This document shows positions 16,892-26,568 of a stretch of 64,000 bases of DNA, piece by piece (positions within the stretch are counted from its first letter, which is position 1; each line of letters starts with the position of its first letter). The stretch is from assembly GCF_000282095.2 (NCBI RefSeq), contig NZ_AKKC02000002.1:310001-374000 (forward strand), in the 5' to 3' direction. The notes below the pieces were generated by a model. The model saw nothing but the letters and a program-made list of their open reading frames with translations. It had not been told where the DNA came from and did not search any database. Source of the stretch: Rhizobium sp. CF080 (GTDB lineage: Bacteria; Pseudomonadota; Alphaproteobacteria; Rhizobiales; Rhizobiaceae). The position numbers and the translations under genes are program-made.

Positions 16892-18085
16892 TTGAATTCA
16901 GCCGCTCCTCTTCTGCGCGATACGCTTCTGCCTGATACAGGCGAGCCGGGCTTTGGCGTCTATGTGCATTGGCCATTCTGCGCGGCCAAATGCCCTTATT
17001 GCGACTTCAACAGCCATGTGCGCCACCAGCCGGTGGACCAGCCGCGCTTCACCGCCGCCTTCCTCAAGGAAATGGAAGTGATGCGGCGCATGAGCGGGCC
17101 AAAGACCGTGACCAGCGTCTTCCTCGGCGGCGGTACGCCGTCGCTGATGGACCCTGCGACGGTTTCGGCGATCCTCGACGGCATCGCCAAGCACTGGCAT
17201 GTGCCTGACGGTATCGAGATCACCATGGAGGCCAATCCGTCCAGCGTCGAGGCGACACGCTTCCGCGGCTATCGCGACGCGGGCGTCAACCGCGTCTCGC
17301 TAGGCGTGCAGGCGCTCAACGACCCGGACCTCAAGTTCCTCGGCCGGCTGCATGACGTTGCCGACGCCCTGAAGGCGATCAGACTGGCGCGGGACATCTT
17401 TCCGCGCATGTCCTTCGATCTCATCTATGCCCGGCCGAAACAGACGGTCGAGGCCTGGGAAGCGGAACTGAAGGAAGCGATTTCCTACGCGGTCGACCAT
17501 CTGTCCCTCTACCAGCTCACCATCGAGGAAGGCACGCCCTTCTATGGCCTGCACAAGGCCGGCAAGCTGATCGTGCCGGACGACGACCAGTCGGCGGCAC
17601 TCTACGAGGCGACACAGGAGATTACCGAGCGGTTCGGCATGCCGGCCTACGAGGTTTCCAATCACGCCCGGCCCGGCGCGGAAAGCCGCCACAACCTGAC
17701 CTATTGGCGCTACGGCGACTATGCCGGCATTGGCCCCGGCGCCCATGGCCGCCTGATGCGCGGCAGGAACAAGATCGCCACCTCCACCGAGCGGCGCCCG
17801 GAAGCCTGGCTGGAACAGGTGGAACGCATCGGCCATGGCATGCTGGACGAGGAAATCCTCGGCTACGACGAACAGGCCGACGAATTGTTGCTGATGGGCC
17901 TGCGTCTGCGAGAAGGCGTCGACCTCGCCCGCTGGCAGCAGCTTTCCGGCCGCGATCCGGACCCGATCCGCGAAGAACGGCTGCTGGAATACGGCTTCAT
18001 CGAGCGGCTCGGCAATTCGCGGCTACGCTGCACGCCGTCCGGCATGCTGATCCTTGACGCCGTGGTGGCCGATCTCGCCTGCTGA
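16892..18085 (+). CDS. hemW: Radical SAM heme chaperone HemW
   Basis: HemW resembles coproporphyrinogen III dehydrogenase but acts as a heme chaperone. The radical-SAM cluster motif is Cys30-x3-Cys34-x2-Cys37 (FCAAKCPYC). The extra N-terminal cysteine that marks true HemN (CxxxCxxC followed by one more Cys) is absent, since the motif ends in CDF, the HemW pattern. The C-terminal HemN-C domain is present (about 310-390). The start is TTG at 16892, with GGAGGCTTGAGG upstream overlapping the rdgB stop. At 397 residues it is the usual size. Confidence 0.92.
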   Translation: MNSAAPLLRDTLLPDTGEPGFGVYVHWPFCAAKCPYCDFNSHVRHQPVDQPRFTAAFLKEMEVMRRMSGPKTVTSVFLGGGTPSLMDPATVSAILDGIAKHWHVPDGIEITMEANPSSVEATRFRGYRDAGVNRVSLGVQALNDPDLKFLGRLHDVADALKAIRLARDIFPRMSFDLIYARPKQTVEAWEAELKEAISYAVDHLSLYQLTIEEGTPFYGLHKAGKLIVPDDDQSAALYEATQEITERFGMPAYEVSNHARPGAESRHNLTYWRYGDYAGIGPGAHGRLMRGRNKIATSTERRPEAWLEQVERIGHGMLDEEILGYDEQADELLLMGLRLREGVDLARWQQLSGRDPDPIREERLLEYGFIERLGNSRLRCTPSGMLILDAVVADLAC

Positions 18086-18096
18086 AAGTCCGGCGC

Positions 18097-18690
18097 TTAA
18101 GCTTTTACCGCCAGGACATGCAGCCAGTCGGTCGGCTTCTTGTCGTAGCCGCTGCCTTGCACCTCATCGATATCGACAGAGGCCCAGGCGAAAGTCTCAT
18201 AAGCCGCACTTAGCCATGCCTTGGACGGGTAGTTGTAGTAACGTCCGAGGCCGTCATGGCCTTCCGCTTCTCCTGCCTTGAAGCTCGCATAGAAGACACC
18301 GCCCGGACGCAGGGCCTGGTGGATACGGCCGAAGATGCCGCCGAGCTCCACCCGCGGCGCATGCAGCAGGCAGGCGTTCGCCCAGATGCCATCGAAAGCC
18401 GAGACCGCATCGATATCCCCAAAACGCAGCACGCTGACCGGCCTGCCCAGATGTTTGGCGGCCTGCTCCGCCATTTCGGGCGTGCCATCCGTCGGCGTGA
18501 CGTCAAAGCCCCGCTCGATCATCACCGCGCTATCCCGGCCGCTACCACAGCCGAGTTCCAGGATCACAGCGCCGGGCGCAAGTTTTGACAGGAAGACATC
18601 GAGGCGGCGTGTACTCGGCGCAGAATTGGCCGCGTAGGTCACCGCGTTTTCGCTATAAAAGCTGGCCGTCGGATCCTTCTCGGTGGCCAT
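18097..18690 (-). CDS. Class I SAM-dependent methyltransferase, substrate unknown
   Basis: This is a small-molecule type methyltransferase of about 197 residues. The SAM-binding motif I is VILELGCGSGRDS, the acidic residue after strand 2 is in VTPTDGTPEM, and the motif IV region is FDGIWANACLLHAP. This layout suits the Methyltransf_25/11 families. The ATG at 18690 is preferred because a GAGGA ribosome site lies 6 nt before it; the TTG two codons earlier is less well placed. It lies 9 bp after the LysE-type gene and converges on hemW. The substrate is not inferable. Confidence 0.85.
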   Translation of the reverse strand: MATEKDPTASFYSENAVTYAANSAPSTRRLDVFLSKLAPGAVILELGCGSGRDSAVMIERGFDVTPTDGTPEMAEQAAKHLGRPVSVLRFGDIDAVSAFDGIWANACLLHAPRVELGGIFGRIHQALRPGGVFYASFKAGEAEGHDGLGRYYNYPSKAWLSAAYETFAWASVDIDEVQGSGYDKKPTDWLHVLAVKA

Positions 18691-18699
18691 TCGCAATCC

Positions 18700-19317
18700 T
18701 CAGCGCTGCGACATCAGCAGTTTGGTACCGAAACCGACAAAGACCATGCCGACGCCGAGATCGATCTTTTTCTTCGCCTTCAGATAGGCTGCTGCCACCG
18801 TGCGATGTGTGATCAGCGCGACCAGGAAGGTATAGTAGATCGTCGAGACGGTGACCATGACCGCAATCGCCGCCAGGCCGTACAGGAAAGGCGTGCCGAC
18901 CGGCATGGTGGCGGCAAAAAGACTGGCCACGAACAGCGCCGATTTCGGATTGGCGAGATTGGTCGCCAGCCCCATGCGGTAGGCAGTCTTGAGCGGAACC
19001 TCGATCCGTGCCGTCACGATATCAGCCGACTGGCGCGTTTTTCGTGCGTCGAGGAATATCTTCAATCCGAGCCAGACGAGATAAAGCCCGCCGATAATCT
19101 TGAGCGCCACATAGGCAAAGGGAGCGGCCTGGAAGAGCGCGTTGATCCCCAGCCAGCCGGCAAATCCCCAGCAGAGCGTGCCGGTGATTGTCCCCATCGC
19201 CGCCAGGATCGGCACGCGTCGCGGAGCGGTCAGCGCATAGCGCATGACCAAAAGCGTATTGGGCCCTGGCGTTATGCACGCCACGGCCCAGATTGTTGCG
19301 ACAGAAAGTAGAAACAT
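18700..19317 (-). CDS. LysE-family amino-acid exporter
   Basis: This inner-membrane translocator of the LysE/RhtB family exports amino acids or derivatives. The 205-residue protein has about six hydrophobic segments and the family N-terminal motif ITPGPNTLLVMRYAL, then GWLGINALF and KIIGGLYLVWLGLK, and NLANPKSALFVASLF in the middle. The start lies only 5 bp after the dnaA stop on the same strand, so read-through from dnaA is likely. Substrate cannot be told from sequence. The link to dnaA is probably positional. Confidence 0.88.
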   Translation of the reverse strand: MFLLSVATIWAVACITPGPNTLLVMRYALTAPRRVPILAAMGTITGTLCWGFAGWLGINALFQAAPFAYVALKIIGGLYLVWLGLKIFLDARKTRQSADIVTARIEVPLKTAYRMGLATNLANPKSALFVASLFAATMPVGTPFLYGLAAIAVMVTVSTIYYTFLVALITHRTVAAAYLKAKKKIDLGVGMVFVGFGTKLLMSQR

Positions 19318-19322
19318 ATATT

Positions 19323-20888
19323 TTAAGCGTTGTTCTCGTTGATCAGCCGTTTCAAGAGTTCTACCTCGTGGCTGAGCTTCGTGTCACCCGAAATCAGTTC
19401 CTCGATCTTGCGGACCGCATGCAGGACGGTCGTGTGATCCCTGCCGCCAAAACGGCGGCCGATCTCCGGGAAGGACCGCGGTGTCAACGTCTTCGACAGA
19501 TACATGGCGATCTGGCGCGGCTTGACGATGACGCGGGTGCGGCGGTTCGAGACCAGTTCCTGGCGCGACACATTATAATGGCGGGCGACGATGCGCTGGA
19601 TGTCCTCGATACGGACCCGCTTGGCTTCGCCGGCACCGACCAGATGCGCGAGCAGTTCATCGACGCGCTCGATCGAGAGCGAAGGCTCGAAGGAACGGCG
19701 GAACAGCAGCTGGTTGAACGCGCCTTCCAGCTCGCGACCGCTGGCGGTCACATTCCGAGCCACGTGGCTCAGGATTTCCGCAGGGATATCGAGCGACGGG
19801 TCGTCCTGACGGGCAGTCGCAAGACGGCCCTTGATCATCTCGAGACGCATTTCATAGTCCGGCGCCTCGACTTCGATCGCCACCCCACCCTGCAAGCGCG
19901 AGCGGACGCGCGGATCGAGCGATTCCAGCTCCCAGGGCGCACGGTCGGCGGCAACCACCACCTGTTTGGCGCTGTCGAGCAGCATGTTCAGAAGATGGCA
20001 GAACTCGTTCTGGATCATCTTGCCCTGCAGGAACTGCATGTCGTCGATGATCAGCAGGTCGATATTGCGCAGCGAGTCCTTCAGCGTCAGCGCGTCATTG
20101 TCGCGGATCGCGGTTGCAAAACGCCACATGAAATATTCCGCCGTGAGATAGACGACCCGCGGCATGCGCTCGCTGCCGACCGCCGCATTGGCAATCGCCT
20201 GCAGAAGATGCGTCTTGCCGAGGCCGACACCCGAATGGATGAAGAGCGGATTGAAACGAACCGCGCTGGCGCCGGCTTCAGCGATCGTCTTGGCTGCCGC
20301 AAGTGCTACCCGGTTCGACGGGCCTTCCACGAAGGTATCGAAGGTGAAGCGGCTGTCGAGCGGTGAGCCGAACAGCGGGCCTGGAACATTGGCCGAACGC
20401 GCAGGAGAAGCTGACGGCAGCGGGAAAGCGGCAATCTTGCCGATCTCGCGGGGACCCTGAGTGCGTGGGAAGGATGCAGCAACTGCCGGCTCCGGCACAA
20501 GACTGCGCTCTTCTCCTGCTACAGGTGCCTTGGTGCTGCGGCTCGCGCTGCGGACCAGGATTTCCACCTTCAGGATCTCCGCGTCTTCCGCCTGGAATAT
20601 GGTGGTGATGAGATCGAGGTAACGGTTGTTGATCCAGGACTTCAGAAACGTCGTCGGCACTGTGAGCCGAACAACACTCTTTGAGACGGAATGCAGCTTC
20701 AAACGTCCGAACCAGCTTGCATAAACATCCTGGCCGACCTGTGCCTTCAGACGCGCGCTAAACCGCTCAAAAAGAGCATCATGCTTCATTTCCGTCGTTT
20801 CCCCTGCCGCCTGGGAGCAACTTGGATCAAATGCCTGCCGCGCGTGGTCCCCATTACCTGCACGGGCTGAGATAGTATTCATATGCAT
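19323..20888 (-). CDS. dnaA: Chromosomal replication initiator DnaA
   Basis: DnaA is the AAA+ initiator that melts the chromosomal origin and also regulates transcription. From the ATG at 20888 it has 521 residues: domain I (about 34-110, [18 protein letters not shown]), a proline-rich linker, the AAA+ domain with Walker A GVGLGKTH (220-227) and Walker B IIDDMQFL, and a C-terminal DNA-binding domain with the signature [13 protein letters not shown]. The start was chosen for its GGAAGG ribosome site. The alternative ATG at 20789 (MKHDALF) would remove a poorly conserved 33-residue leader. The frame stays open for another 79 codons upstream, but that part lacks family similarity. The upstream gap is rich in GANTC sites, suggesting CcrM control. 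Confidence 0.96.
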   Translation of the reverse strand: MHMNTISARAGNGDHARQAFDPSCSQAAGETTEMKHDALFERFSARLKAQVGQDVYASWFGRLKLHSVSKSVVRLTVPTTFLKSWINNRYLDLITTIFQAEDAEILKVEILVRSASRSTKAPVAGEERSLVPEPAVAASFPRTQGPREIGKIAAFPLPSASPARSANVPGPLFGSPLDSRFTFDTFVEGPSNRVALAAAKTIAEAGASAVRFNPLFIHSGVGLGKTHLLQAIANAAVGSERMPRVVYLTAEYFMWRFATAIRDNDALTLKDSLRNIDLLIIDDMQFLQGKMIQNEFCHLLNMLLDSAKQVVVAADRAPWELESLDPRVRSRLQGGVAIEVEAPDYEMRLEMIKGRLATARQDDPSLDIPAEILSHVARNVTASGRELEGAFNQLLFRRSFEPSLSIERVDELLAHLVGAGEAKRVRIEDIQRIVARHYNVSRQELVSNRRTRVIVKPRQIAMYLSKTLTPRSFPEIGRRFGGRDHTTVLHAVRKIEELISGDTKLSHEVELLKRLINENNA

Positions 20889-21689
20889 AATTCGCCGCCT
20901 TCCAAAATCTCGTCGCCTGGCGGTTCTCGTTAACGCCGCCAGAACAAACTTCGTTTCAAGGCATAGCAAACCATTCCCAATCATTGAGAACCGTCGCCGC
21001 CCGTCCCCTTTTAAAAACTCTCTCTCGTCCTCGCAGCCGATCAAAAGTCCCGCCCAGCCCGCCTCGTAAACGGTCTGCGCTTGCAGGAGCCACCCCGCAT
21101 AAACGAACGCCCTCATCCTCATCATGAGCCGTCCGAACCTCTTCCACCTCCTTCATCCGGATACCGGACCGGATCGCATTGACAAAAACCGACCGTTTCC
21201 GGAAATGCCAATTTCCGGACCGCAACCGATGGTTATCAGGAAAACGGGCGAGTTGATCCCGTTGCAAAGGGCAAAAGTCTACCAGCCGTCGTACACATGA
21301 CGGTTATCGGCAGCCCTTTGAAGTAATCCCCGCGCCCCTTGCTGAAGGCCATTTAGGCAGGATCAAATGCCAAGATCAATGATGAATTTTACGCAAAATT
21401 AAGAGCCGGGCGTTGACTCCGCGAGCGTGATTTGAATGTCACAGAGCCATTCATGGAGAATCGCTGTTGAATCAATGGGATTCAAAAAGGACATACATTC
21501 TGAACGTTTGTTCACAGAAAAAATAAAAATGTTCTTGACTCGACCTGGGGGCTTTTAGCCATCACCAAAGTCACCCACAGACTCACAGACCTCCCACAAC
21601 GCACTGATTTCACTGACTATTTTCTGTCACGCAGGTGACACGAAATTGTTAATGAGCCGGATAAATATAAGGAGGCCTGAGAGAATCAC
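20889..21689. other. Long non-coding gap between dnaA and rpsT with GANTC cluster
   Basis: No convincing gene was found in this gap. Seven GANTC sites fall within 273 bp, starting at 21415, 21458, 21469, 21479, 21537, 21580 and 21683, whereas the part of the gap nearer dnaA has none that I can see. About one per 256 bp is expected by chance. The segment 21481-21535 is AT-rich. One near-match to a DnaA box, TTGTTCACA, is at 21508-21516. This is probably the dnaA promoter and leader region, under cell-cycle methylation control. I see no array of DnaA boxes that would mark an origin. Confidence 0.6.
21467..21485. repeat. Inverted repeat built from two GANTC sites
   Basis: TTGAATC and GATTCAA form perfect 7-bp arms around a 5-bp spacer. 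Each arm contains one GANTC methylation site. The symmetry suggests an operator whose binding could depend on CcrM methylation. Confidence 0.55.
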
Positions 21690-21716
21690 AAAAAGCCCGG
21701 TCGAAAGGACCAGGCT
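21690..21716 (-). terminator. Rho-independent terminator after rpsT
   Basis: On the minus strand AGCCTGGTC pairs with GACCGGGCT (9 bp, one T-G pair) around a 5-nt loop and is followed by four T residues. It lies 27 bp past the rpsT stop and separates rpsT transcription from dnaA. Confidence 0.85.
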
Positions 21717-21743
21717 TCATTATGATACAGTTTGTGAAATTAA

Positions 21744-22010
21744 TTAGGCCGAAAGGGCCTTCACACGTGCAGCAAGACGGGACACCTTGCGGGATGCCGT
21801 GTTGCTGTGAAGCACGCCCTTGGAAGCGGCGCGCTGGATCTCCGGCTGGGCAGCCTTGAGCGCTTCGGCAGCGACGGCCACATCGCCCGTAGCGATAGCT
21901 TCCTCGACCTTGCGGATGAAGCCGCGAACGCGCGAGCGGCGGGACTTGTTGACTGCGGTACGGCGTGCGATCTTGCGGGTCGCCTTTTTCGCCGAAGTTG
22001 TATTGGCCAT
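21744..22010 (-). CDS. rpsT: 30S ribosomal protein S20
   Basis: S20 is a primary binding protein of the 16S rRNA 5' and 3' minor domains. The ATG at 22010 gives an 88-residue, strongly basic helical protein starting [17 protein letters not shown], which is the family form. The longer open frame upstream is not coding. A GAGAGG ribosome site precedes the start. It is transcribed toward dnaA, and the rpsT-dnaA adjacency is conserved in alphaproteobacteria. An intrinsic terminator follows. Confidence 0.97.
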   Translation of the reverse strand: MANTTSAKKATRKIARRTAVNKSRRSRVRGFIRKVEEAIATGDVAVAAEALKAAQPEIQRAASKGVLHSNTASRKVSRLAARVKALSA

Positions 22011-22127
22011 TTCATGCCTCTCTACGAATTCGAACCAAACTCCGCCGTTGCCGCGCCGGTCCTTGCGACCATCAATCCAGCAATTCGGGAGCAATAGAGG
22101 AAGCCGTGATCAGGCTTTCCCAACTGT

Positions 22128-22156
22128 GGGCGGGCATATAACCGGAATACCCGCCC
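22128..22156 (-). terminator. GC-rich hairpin after the enoyl-CoA hydratase gene
   Basis: GGGCGGG at 22128-22134 pairs with CCCGCCC at 22150-22156, extendable to about 10 bp with one T-G pair. There is no T run after it, so termination is only possible. Confidence 0.35.
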
Positions 22157-22199
22157 CAGTCAACGCGCATTTTGGCGGATGGCCAACCCCTTTTGCGAT

Positions 22200-22973
22200 C
22201 TAGCGGTTCGAGAACTGTGCTTTGCGCTTTTCCACGAAGGCCGCCATGCCTTCCTTCTGGTCGGCGGTCGCAAACAGCGAATGGAAGAGCCGGCGTTCGA
22301 AACGCAGACCTTCGGCAAGTGTCGCCTCGAAAGAACGGTTGACGGCCTCCTTGGCCATCAGCACCGCGGCGCGCGGAAAGGAAGCGATCTTCGCGGCCGC
22401 CTCGACCGCCTCGTCGATCAGCCGCTCCGGCGAAACGATGCGCGACACGAGCCCTGCCCGCTCCGCTTCCGCCACATCCATCATCCGACCAGTCATGACC
22501 ATATCCATCGCCTTCGCTTTGCCGACGGCGCGGGTCAGCCGCTGCGAACCGCCCATGCCCGGAATGACGCCGAGCGTGATCTCCGGCTGGCCGAACTTTG
22601 CGGTTTCCGAGGCGATGATGAAATCGCACATCATGGCGAGTTCGCAGCCGCCGCCGAGCGCAAAGCCGGAGACCGCGGCGATCATCGGCTTGCGGGTGGC
22701 GGCAATCGCCTCCCAGCCGGAAATAAAGTCGTTCACATAGGCTTCGACGAAATCGATGCCCTGCATTTCCTTGATGTCGGCGCCGGCGGCAAAGGCCTTT
22801 TCCGAGCCGGTGAGCACGATCGCACCGATCGCCTCATCCTTGCCGAATGCGGCAAGCACTTGCGTCAGCTCGGCCATGACAGTCGAATTGAGCGCGTTCA
22901 GCGCCTTCGGGCGATTGAGAGTGATGAGCGCGACGGCGCCCCGAGTTTCGGTCAGCAGGGTTTCGTAGCTCAT
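22200..22973 (-). CDS. Enoyl-CoA hydratase (crotonase family)
   Basis: This enzyme hydrates trans-2-enoyl-CoA in fatty-acid beta-oxidation. The 257-residue protein is a single crotonase domain. The oxyanion-hole loop [10 protein letters not shown] (about 62-71) and the second loop [20 protein letters not shown] are intact. The two catalytic glutamates correspond to the Glu in GGGCELAMM and the one in [15 protein letters not shown]. Start ATG at 22973 after AGAGGAGA. It is probably co-transcribed with mutM, whose stop lies 50 bp upstream, as in other rhizobia. Confidence 0.93.
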   Translation of the reverse strand: MSYETLLTETRGAVALITLNRPKALNALNSTVMAELTQVLAAFGKDEAIGAIVLTGSEKAFAAGADIKEMQGIDFVEAYVNDFISGWEAIAATRKPMIAAVSGFALGGGCELAMMCDFIIASETAKFGQPEITLGVIPGMGGSQRLTRAVGKAKAMDMVMTGRMMDVAEAERAGLVSRIVSPERLIDEAVEAAAKIASFPRAAVLMAKEAVNRSFEATLAEGLRFERRLFHSLFATADQKEGMAAFVEKRKAQFSNR

Positions 22974-22994
22974 CTGGTGTCTCCTCTTTATGCT

Positions 22995-23035
22995 TCTGGC
23001 AGCGGTTATTTCTGGCAGCAGGTTATTTCTGGCAG
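22995..23035. repeat. 2.5-copy microduplication over the mutM stop codon
   Basis: Units TCTGGCAGCGGTTATT (22995-23010), TCTGGCAGCAGGTTATT (23011-23027) and the partial TCTGGCAG (23028-23035) lie in tandem. On the coding strand the last mutM codons and its TAA are copied just past the stop. Confidence 0.75.
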
Positions 23036-23901
23036 GTGGGGCAATAGAAGGTGGAGCGGCCTGCCTGGGTGATGCGCGCGACGGTACCGCCGCAGCCGGG
23101 CGTGCGGCAAGCCTCGTCTTCCCGGTCGTAAACGGAGAAGGAGTGCTGGAAATACCCGAGCGAGCCATCCGTCTGGATATGGTCTCGGAGCGATGACCCG
23201 CCGGCGGCGATCGCATCGGCGATCACCTCGCGGATCGACTGATTGAGCAGGATCAGTTCCTTGTTCGGTCTGCCGGTCTTGGTCACGACGCTCCCCGAAG
23301 CCCGGGTCGGGAGCAGATGCGAACGCCACAGCGCCTCGCAGACATAGATATTACCGAGACCGGCGATCACCGTCTGGTCGAGGAGCGCCCCCTTGAGCGG
23401 CTGGCTCTTGCCCGCCAGCCTGCCCGCCAGGTAATCGGCATCGAGCGCATTGCCGGTCGGCTCCGGTCCGAGTTCGGCGAAAGCCGGGTAAAGATCGAGC
23501 TCGCTGCGCTTCCACAGCTGCATGAAGCCGAACCGGCGCGGGTCATTATAGATGACGCGCAGCCGCCCTTCATTGCGCTTCAGATGAAAGGCCACGTGAT
23601 CGTGCTTCTGATCCTTCGAACGCGGATGATGGAATTCGCCGGGGATTTCGTTCTCTATCCGAAACGATCCCGACATGCCGAGGTGGCTGATCACGGTCAG
23701 ATCGTCCTCCAGGTCGATCAGCAGGTATTTGGCGCGTCGGCCGAGCGAGATGATGCGGCGCTCCTCCACCGCTTCGGCAAAATTCTCCGGCAACGGAAAG
23801 CGCAGGTCCGGACGATTGAGTTCCAGCCTTGCGATCACGGCGCCTTCCATTGCCGGGGCGAGACCGCGCCGGACGGTTTCCACCTCTGGCAATTCGGGCA
23901 T
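23023..23901 (-). CDS. mutM: Formamidopyrimidine-DNA glycosylase MutM (Fpg)
   Basis: MutM removes 8-oxoguanine and other oxidised purines from DNA and nicks the backbone. The catalytic N-terminal proline is in [14 protein letters not shown] (Pro2, Glu3). The beta-sandwich, H2TH region ([21 protein letters not shown]) and C-terminal four-cysteine zinc finger (CRTPGCGG...FYCPTCQK) are complete in 292 residues. The stop lies inside a small tandem duplication. It is divergent from ubiE over 152 bp, a conserved arrangement in rhizobia. Confidence 0.97.
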   Translation of the reverse strand: MPELPEVETVRRGLAPAMEGAVIARLELNRPDLRFPLPENFAEAVEERRIISLGRRAKYLLIDLEDDLTVISHLGMSGSFRIENEIPGEFHHPRSKDQKHDHVAFHLKRNEGRLRVIYNDPRRFGFMQLWKRSELDLYPAFAELGPEPTGNALDADYLAGRLAGKSQPLKGALLDQTVIAGLGNIYVCEALWRSHLLPTRASGSVVTKTGRPNKELILLNQSIREVIADAIAAGGSSLRDHIQTDGSLGYFQHSFSVYDREDEACRTPGCGGTVARITQAGRSTFYCPTCQK

Positions 23902-24053
23902 GATTGACTAACTTCCTGTTTCAACGATATCGCGCCTGGTCTATAGACCGGACCGGATGTCGCACCCATCTTATGAATACGCGCCACAGATAGCGCGGGA
24001 TGCGCGACTTCGCTATGGTCGCCGACCAGAAGAGAGACGTTAGGAGTTCGCCG

Positions 24054-24830
24054 ATGACCGAAGCCCGTACCAGCGCCGACGGCGGGATGGAAACATCCTA
24101 TGGCTTCCGCAAGGTCGCGGATGGCGAGAAGCAGGGCCTCGTCAACGACGTCTTCCACAAGGTCGCCAAGCGTTACGACGTGATGAACGACGTGATGTCG
24201 GCCGGCATGCACCGCGTCTGGAAGGATGCGTTGATCGCTTCGCTCAATCCGAGAAAGGATGCCGGCTACAAAACCCTGGACGTGGCCGGCGGCACCGGTG
24301 ACGTCGCCTTCCGGATCGTCGAGGCTTCCGACCGTAAGGCGCACGTGACCGTGCTCGACATCAACGGCTCGATGCTGGCGGTCGGCGCCGAGCGGGCCGA
24401 AAAGAAGCATCTCTCGGAAAACTTGAGCTTCGTCGAGGCCAATGCCGAGTCGCTTCCCTTCGAGGCCAATTCCTTCGACGCCTATACGATCGCCTTCGGG
24501 ATCCGCAACGTGCCGCATATCGATGTGGCGCTGCAGGAGGCCTATCGCGTGCTGAAGCGCGGCGGGCGGCTGCTGGTGCTGGAATTCTCCGAGGTCGAGA
24601 TGCCGCTTCTCGAGCGCTTCTACGAGGAATGGTCGTTCAAGGCGATCCCGCGCTTCGGCAAGATGATCACAGGCGATGCCGAACCCTATCAATATCTGGT
24701 GGAATCGATCCGCAAATTCCCGAACCAGGAGAATTTCGCGGCGATGATCCGCAATGCGGGTTTTTCGCGCGTCACCTACACGAATTATACCGGCGGCATC
24801 GCAGCGCTGCATTCCGGCTGGAAACTCTGA
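24054..24830 (+). CDS. ubiE: Ubiquinone/menaquinone C-methyltransferase UbiE
   Basis: UbiE methylates the benzoquinol ring carbon in ubiquinone synthesis. The ATG at 24054, after TTAGGAG, gives 258 residues; the earlier in-frame ATG at 24000 adds an unrelated extension. Family signatures are [19 protein letters not shown] at the start, SAM motif [12 protein letters not shown] (75-86), [13 protein letters not shown], and the C-terminal [16 protein letters not shown]. It is 4 bp upstream of ubiB, forming a ubiquinone pair. Confidence 0.97.
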   Translation: MTEARTSADGGMETSYGFRKVADGEKQGLVNDVFHKVAKRYDVMNDVMSAGMHRVWKDALIASLNPRKDAGYKTLDVAGGTGDVAFRIVEASDRKAHVTVLDINGSMLAVGAERAEKKHLSENLSFVEANAESLPFEANSFDAYTIAFGIRNVPHIDVALQEAYRVLKRGGRLLVLEFSEVEMPLLERFYEEWSFKAIPRFGKMITGDAEPYQYLVESIRKFPNQENFAAMIRNAGFSRVTYTNYTGGIAALHSGWKL

Positions 24831-24834
24831 ACGC

Positions 24835-26397
24835 ATGAGCACGATCGGCGCTTATTTCCGGCTTGCCCGCGTCGGCTGGGTCCTGGTGCGCGAGGGTGTG
24901 GTGTCGGCTCTGCCGACCCAGGACATGCCGCCTTCCGTCGGCCTCGTCAAAGCGCTGCTTGAGCCCTTGGCGCGGTTTCGCTCCAAGACGCAGGCGCGCA
25001 GCGAACGCCTGACCCGTGCCGTCGATCGGCTGGGGCCTTCCTATGTCAAGATCGGCCAGTTCCTTGCGACCCGCCCGGATGTGGTCGGCGTCGACTGGGC
25101 CGTCGATCTCGCCATGCTGCAGGACCAGATGGCCTTCTTCCCGACCGAGACCGCGAAATCAGCGGTCGAGGCATCGCTCGGCCGGACGATCGGCGCCCTC
25201 TATTCCTCCTTCGGCGAGCCGATTGCGGCCGCCTCGATCGCCCAGGTCCATCCTGGCGTCGTCAATGACAGGAAAGTGGCGATCAAGGTGGTGCGCCCGG
25301 GCGTGCGACAGCGCTTCGCGCATGACATCGAGAGCATGTATCTGTTGTCGCGCATGCAGGAACGCTTCATGCGCTCCAGCCGCCGGCTGCGACCGGTCGA
25401 GGTGACGCGGACGCTCGAACAGACCACCAAGGTGGAGATGGACCTGCGCCTGGAAGCGGCAGCGCTGTCCGAGATCGCCGAAAATACCAAGGACGATCCG
25501 GGCTTCAGAGTGCCGCTGGTCGATTGGGAACGCACCGGCCGCGACGTGATCACCATGGAGTGGATCGACGGCGTCAAGATGTCGGACCTGGCGGGGCTTC
25601 GCGCCGCCGGCCACCATCTCGAAAAGCTCGCCGAAGTGCTGATCCAGTCCTTCCTGCGCCATACGCTGCGGGACGGCTTCTTCCATGCGGACATGCATCC
25701 CGGCAATCTGTTCGTCGATTCCGCCGGCACGATCGTCGCGGTCGACATGGGCATCGTCGGGCGGCTCGGCAAGAAGGAGCGCCGTTTCCTCGCCGAAATC
25801 CTCTACGGCTTCATCACCCGCGACTACATGCGCGTCGCGGAAGTGCATTTCGAGGCGGGTTACGTGCCGGCCCATCACGACGTGGCGAGCTTCGCCCAGG
25901 CGATCCGCGCGATCGGCGAGCCGATCCACGGCCAGCCGGCCGAAACGATCTCCATGGCGCGGCTCTTGGCACTTCTCTTCGAGGTTACCGACCTGTTCGA
26001 GATGCAGACCCGTACGGAGTTGATCCTGCTGCAGAAGACCATGGTCGTGGTCGAAGGCGTGTCGCGCATGCTCGATCCGCGCTTCAACATGTGGAAAGCG
26101 TCCGAACCGGTCGTCGGTCAGTGGATCCGCGACAATCTCGGGCCGAAACGCATCGTCTCGGATCTGCGCGACGGCGTCAAAGCGGCCCTCAAACTTGCCG
26201 AAGCCCTGCCCGAGATTGCCGCCAAGACGGAGAAACTGCACCAGGAACTCGTGCATATGAGCGAGCACGGCCTGCGCTTCGATCCGGAGACGACGGAGGC
26301 GATCGGCAAGTCGGAAGCGCGCCACAACCGCTCCGGGCGCGTCGCACTCTGGATCATCGCGCTGTCGCTGCTTTATCTCGCCTTCACTCTCGGTTGA
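24835..26397 (+). CDS. ubiB: Ubiquinone biosynthesis kinase-like protein UbiB
   Basis: UbiB is an atypical ABC1/ADCK kinase-fold ATPase required for ubiquinone assembly, perhaps for moving lipid intermediates. From the ATG at 24835 it has 520 residues. The KxGQ motif is Lys72-Ile-Gly74-Gln75 (YVKIGQFLATRPD), the catalytic region reads FFHADMHPGNLFV, and the metal site AVDMGIVGRL. A C-terminal transmembrane helix (about 502-519) is visible, whereas E. coli UbiB has two. Overlapping starts just after the ubiE stop imply one transcript. Confidence 0.95.
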   Translation: MSTIGAYFRLARVGWVLVREGVVSALPTQDMPPSVGLVKALLEPLARFRSKTQARSERLTRAVDRLGPSYVKIGQFLATRPDVVGVDWAVDLAMLQDQMAFFPTETAKSAVEASLGRTIGALYSSFGEPIAAASIAQVHPGVVNDRKVAIKVVRPGVRQRFAHDIESMYLLSRMQERFMRSSRRLRPVEVTRTLEQTTKVEMDLRLEAAALSEIAENTKDDPGFRVPLVDWERTGRDVITMEWIDGVKMSDLAGLRAAGHHLEKLAEVLIQSFLRHTLRDGFFHADMHPGNLFVDSAGTIVAVDMGIVGRLGKKERRFLAEILYGFITRDYMRVAEVHFEAGYVPAHHDVASFAQAIRAIGEPIHGQPAETISMARLLALLFEVTDLFEMQTRTELILLQKTMVVVEGVSRMLDPRFNMWKASEPVVGQWIRDNLGPKRIVSDLRDGVKAALKLAEALPEIAAKTEKLHQELVHMSEHGLRFDPETTEAIGKSEARHNRSGRVALWIIALSLLYLAFTLG

Positions 26398-26510
26398 GCC
26401 GAGCGCGCCTTCGTCTAGCTCGTTGATGATGGAAACCCCTGCTTCACAGGGCTTTCCCCATATTGCAACTCTAAATCGGCCTTTATTCCGCCGAGTTCTC
26501 ATTCTCTGTT

Positions 26511-26526
26511 AAGGAATACATTCCTT
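26511..26526 (+). promoter_or_regulatory. Inverted repeat and direct repeats before the membrane/protease module
   Basis: AAGGAAT and ATTCCTT are perfect 7-bp arms around two bases. They are followed by two copies of CCTTTTGG (26523-26530 and 26537-26544), 14 bp apart, ending 24 bp before the start codon. This could be an operator; as RNA it could form a 6-bp hairpin with a TACA loop, so a weak ubiB terminator is the alternative. Confidence 0.4.
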
Positions 26527-26568
26527 TTGGGCTTGGCCTTTTGGAATTTCGCCTAACGGAGACAGTTC

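Noticed and set aside
20889-21125. N-terminal extension of DnaA to 600 residues
   Set aside because: The added segment has no similarity to DnaA, and a better ribosome site precedes the ATG at 20888.
20889-21743. Chromosomal origin (oriC) next to dnaA
   Set aside because: Only a single poor DnaA-box match was seen and no array. In Rhizobiales the origin is usually beside hemE, which is not in this window.
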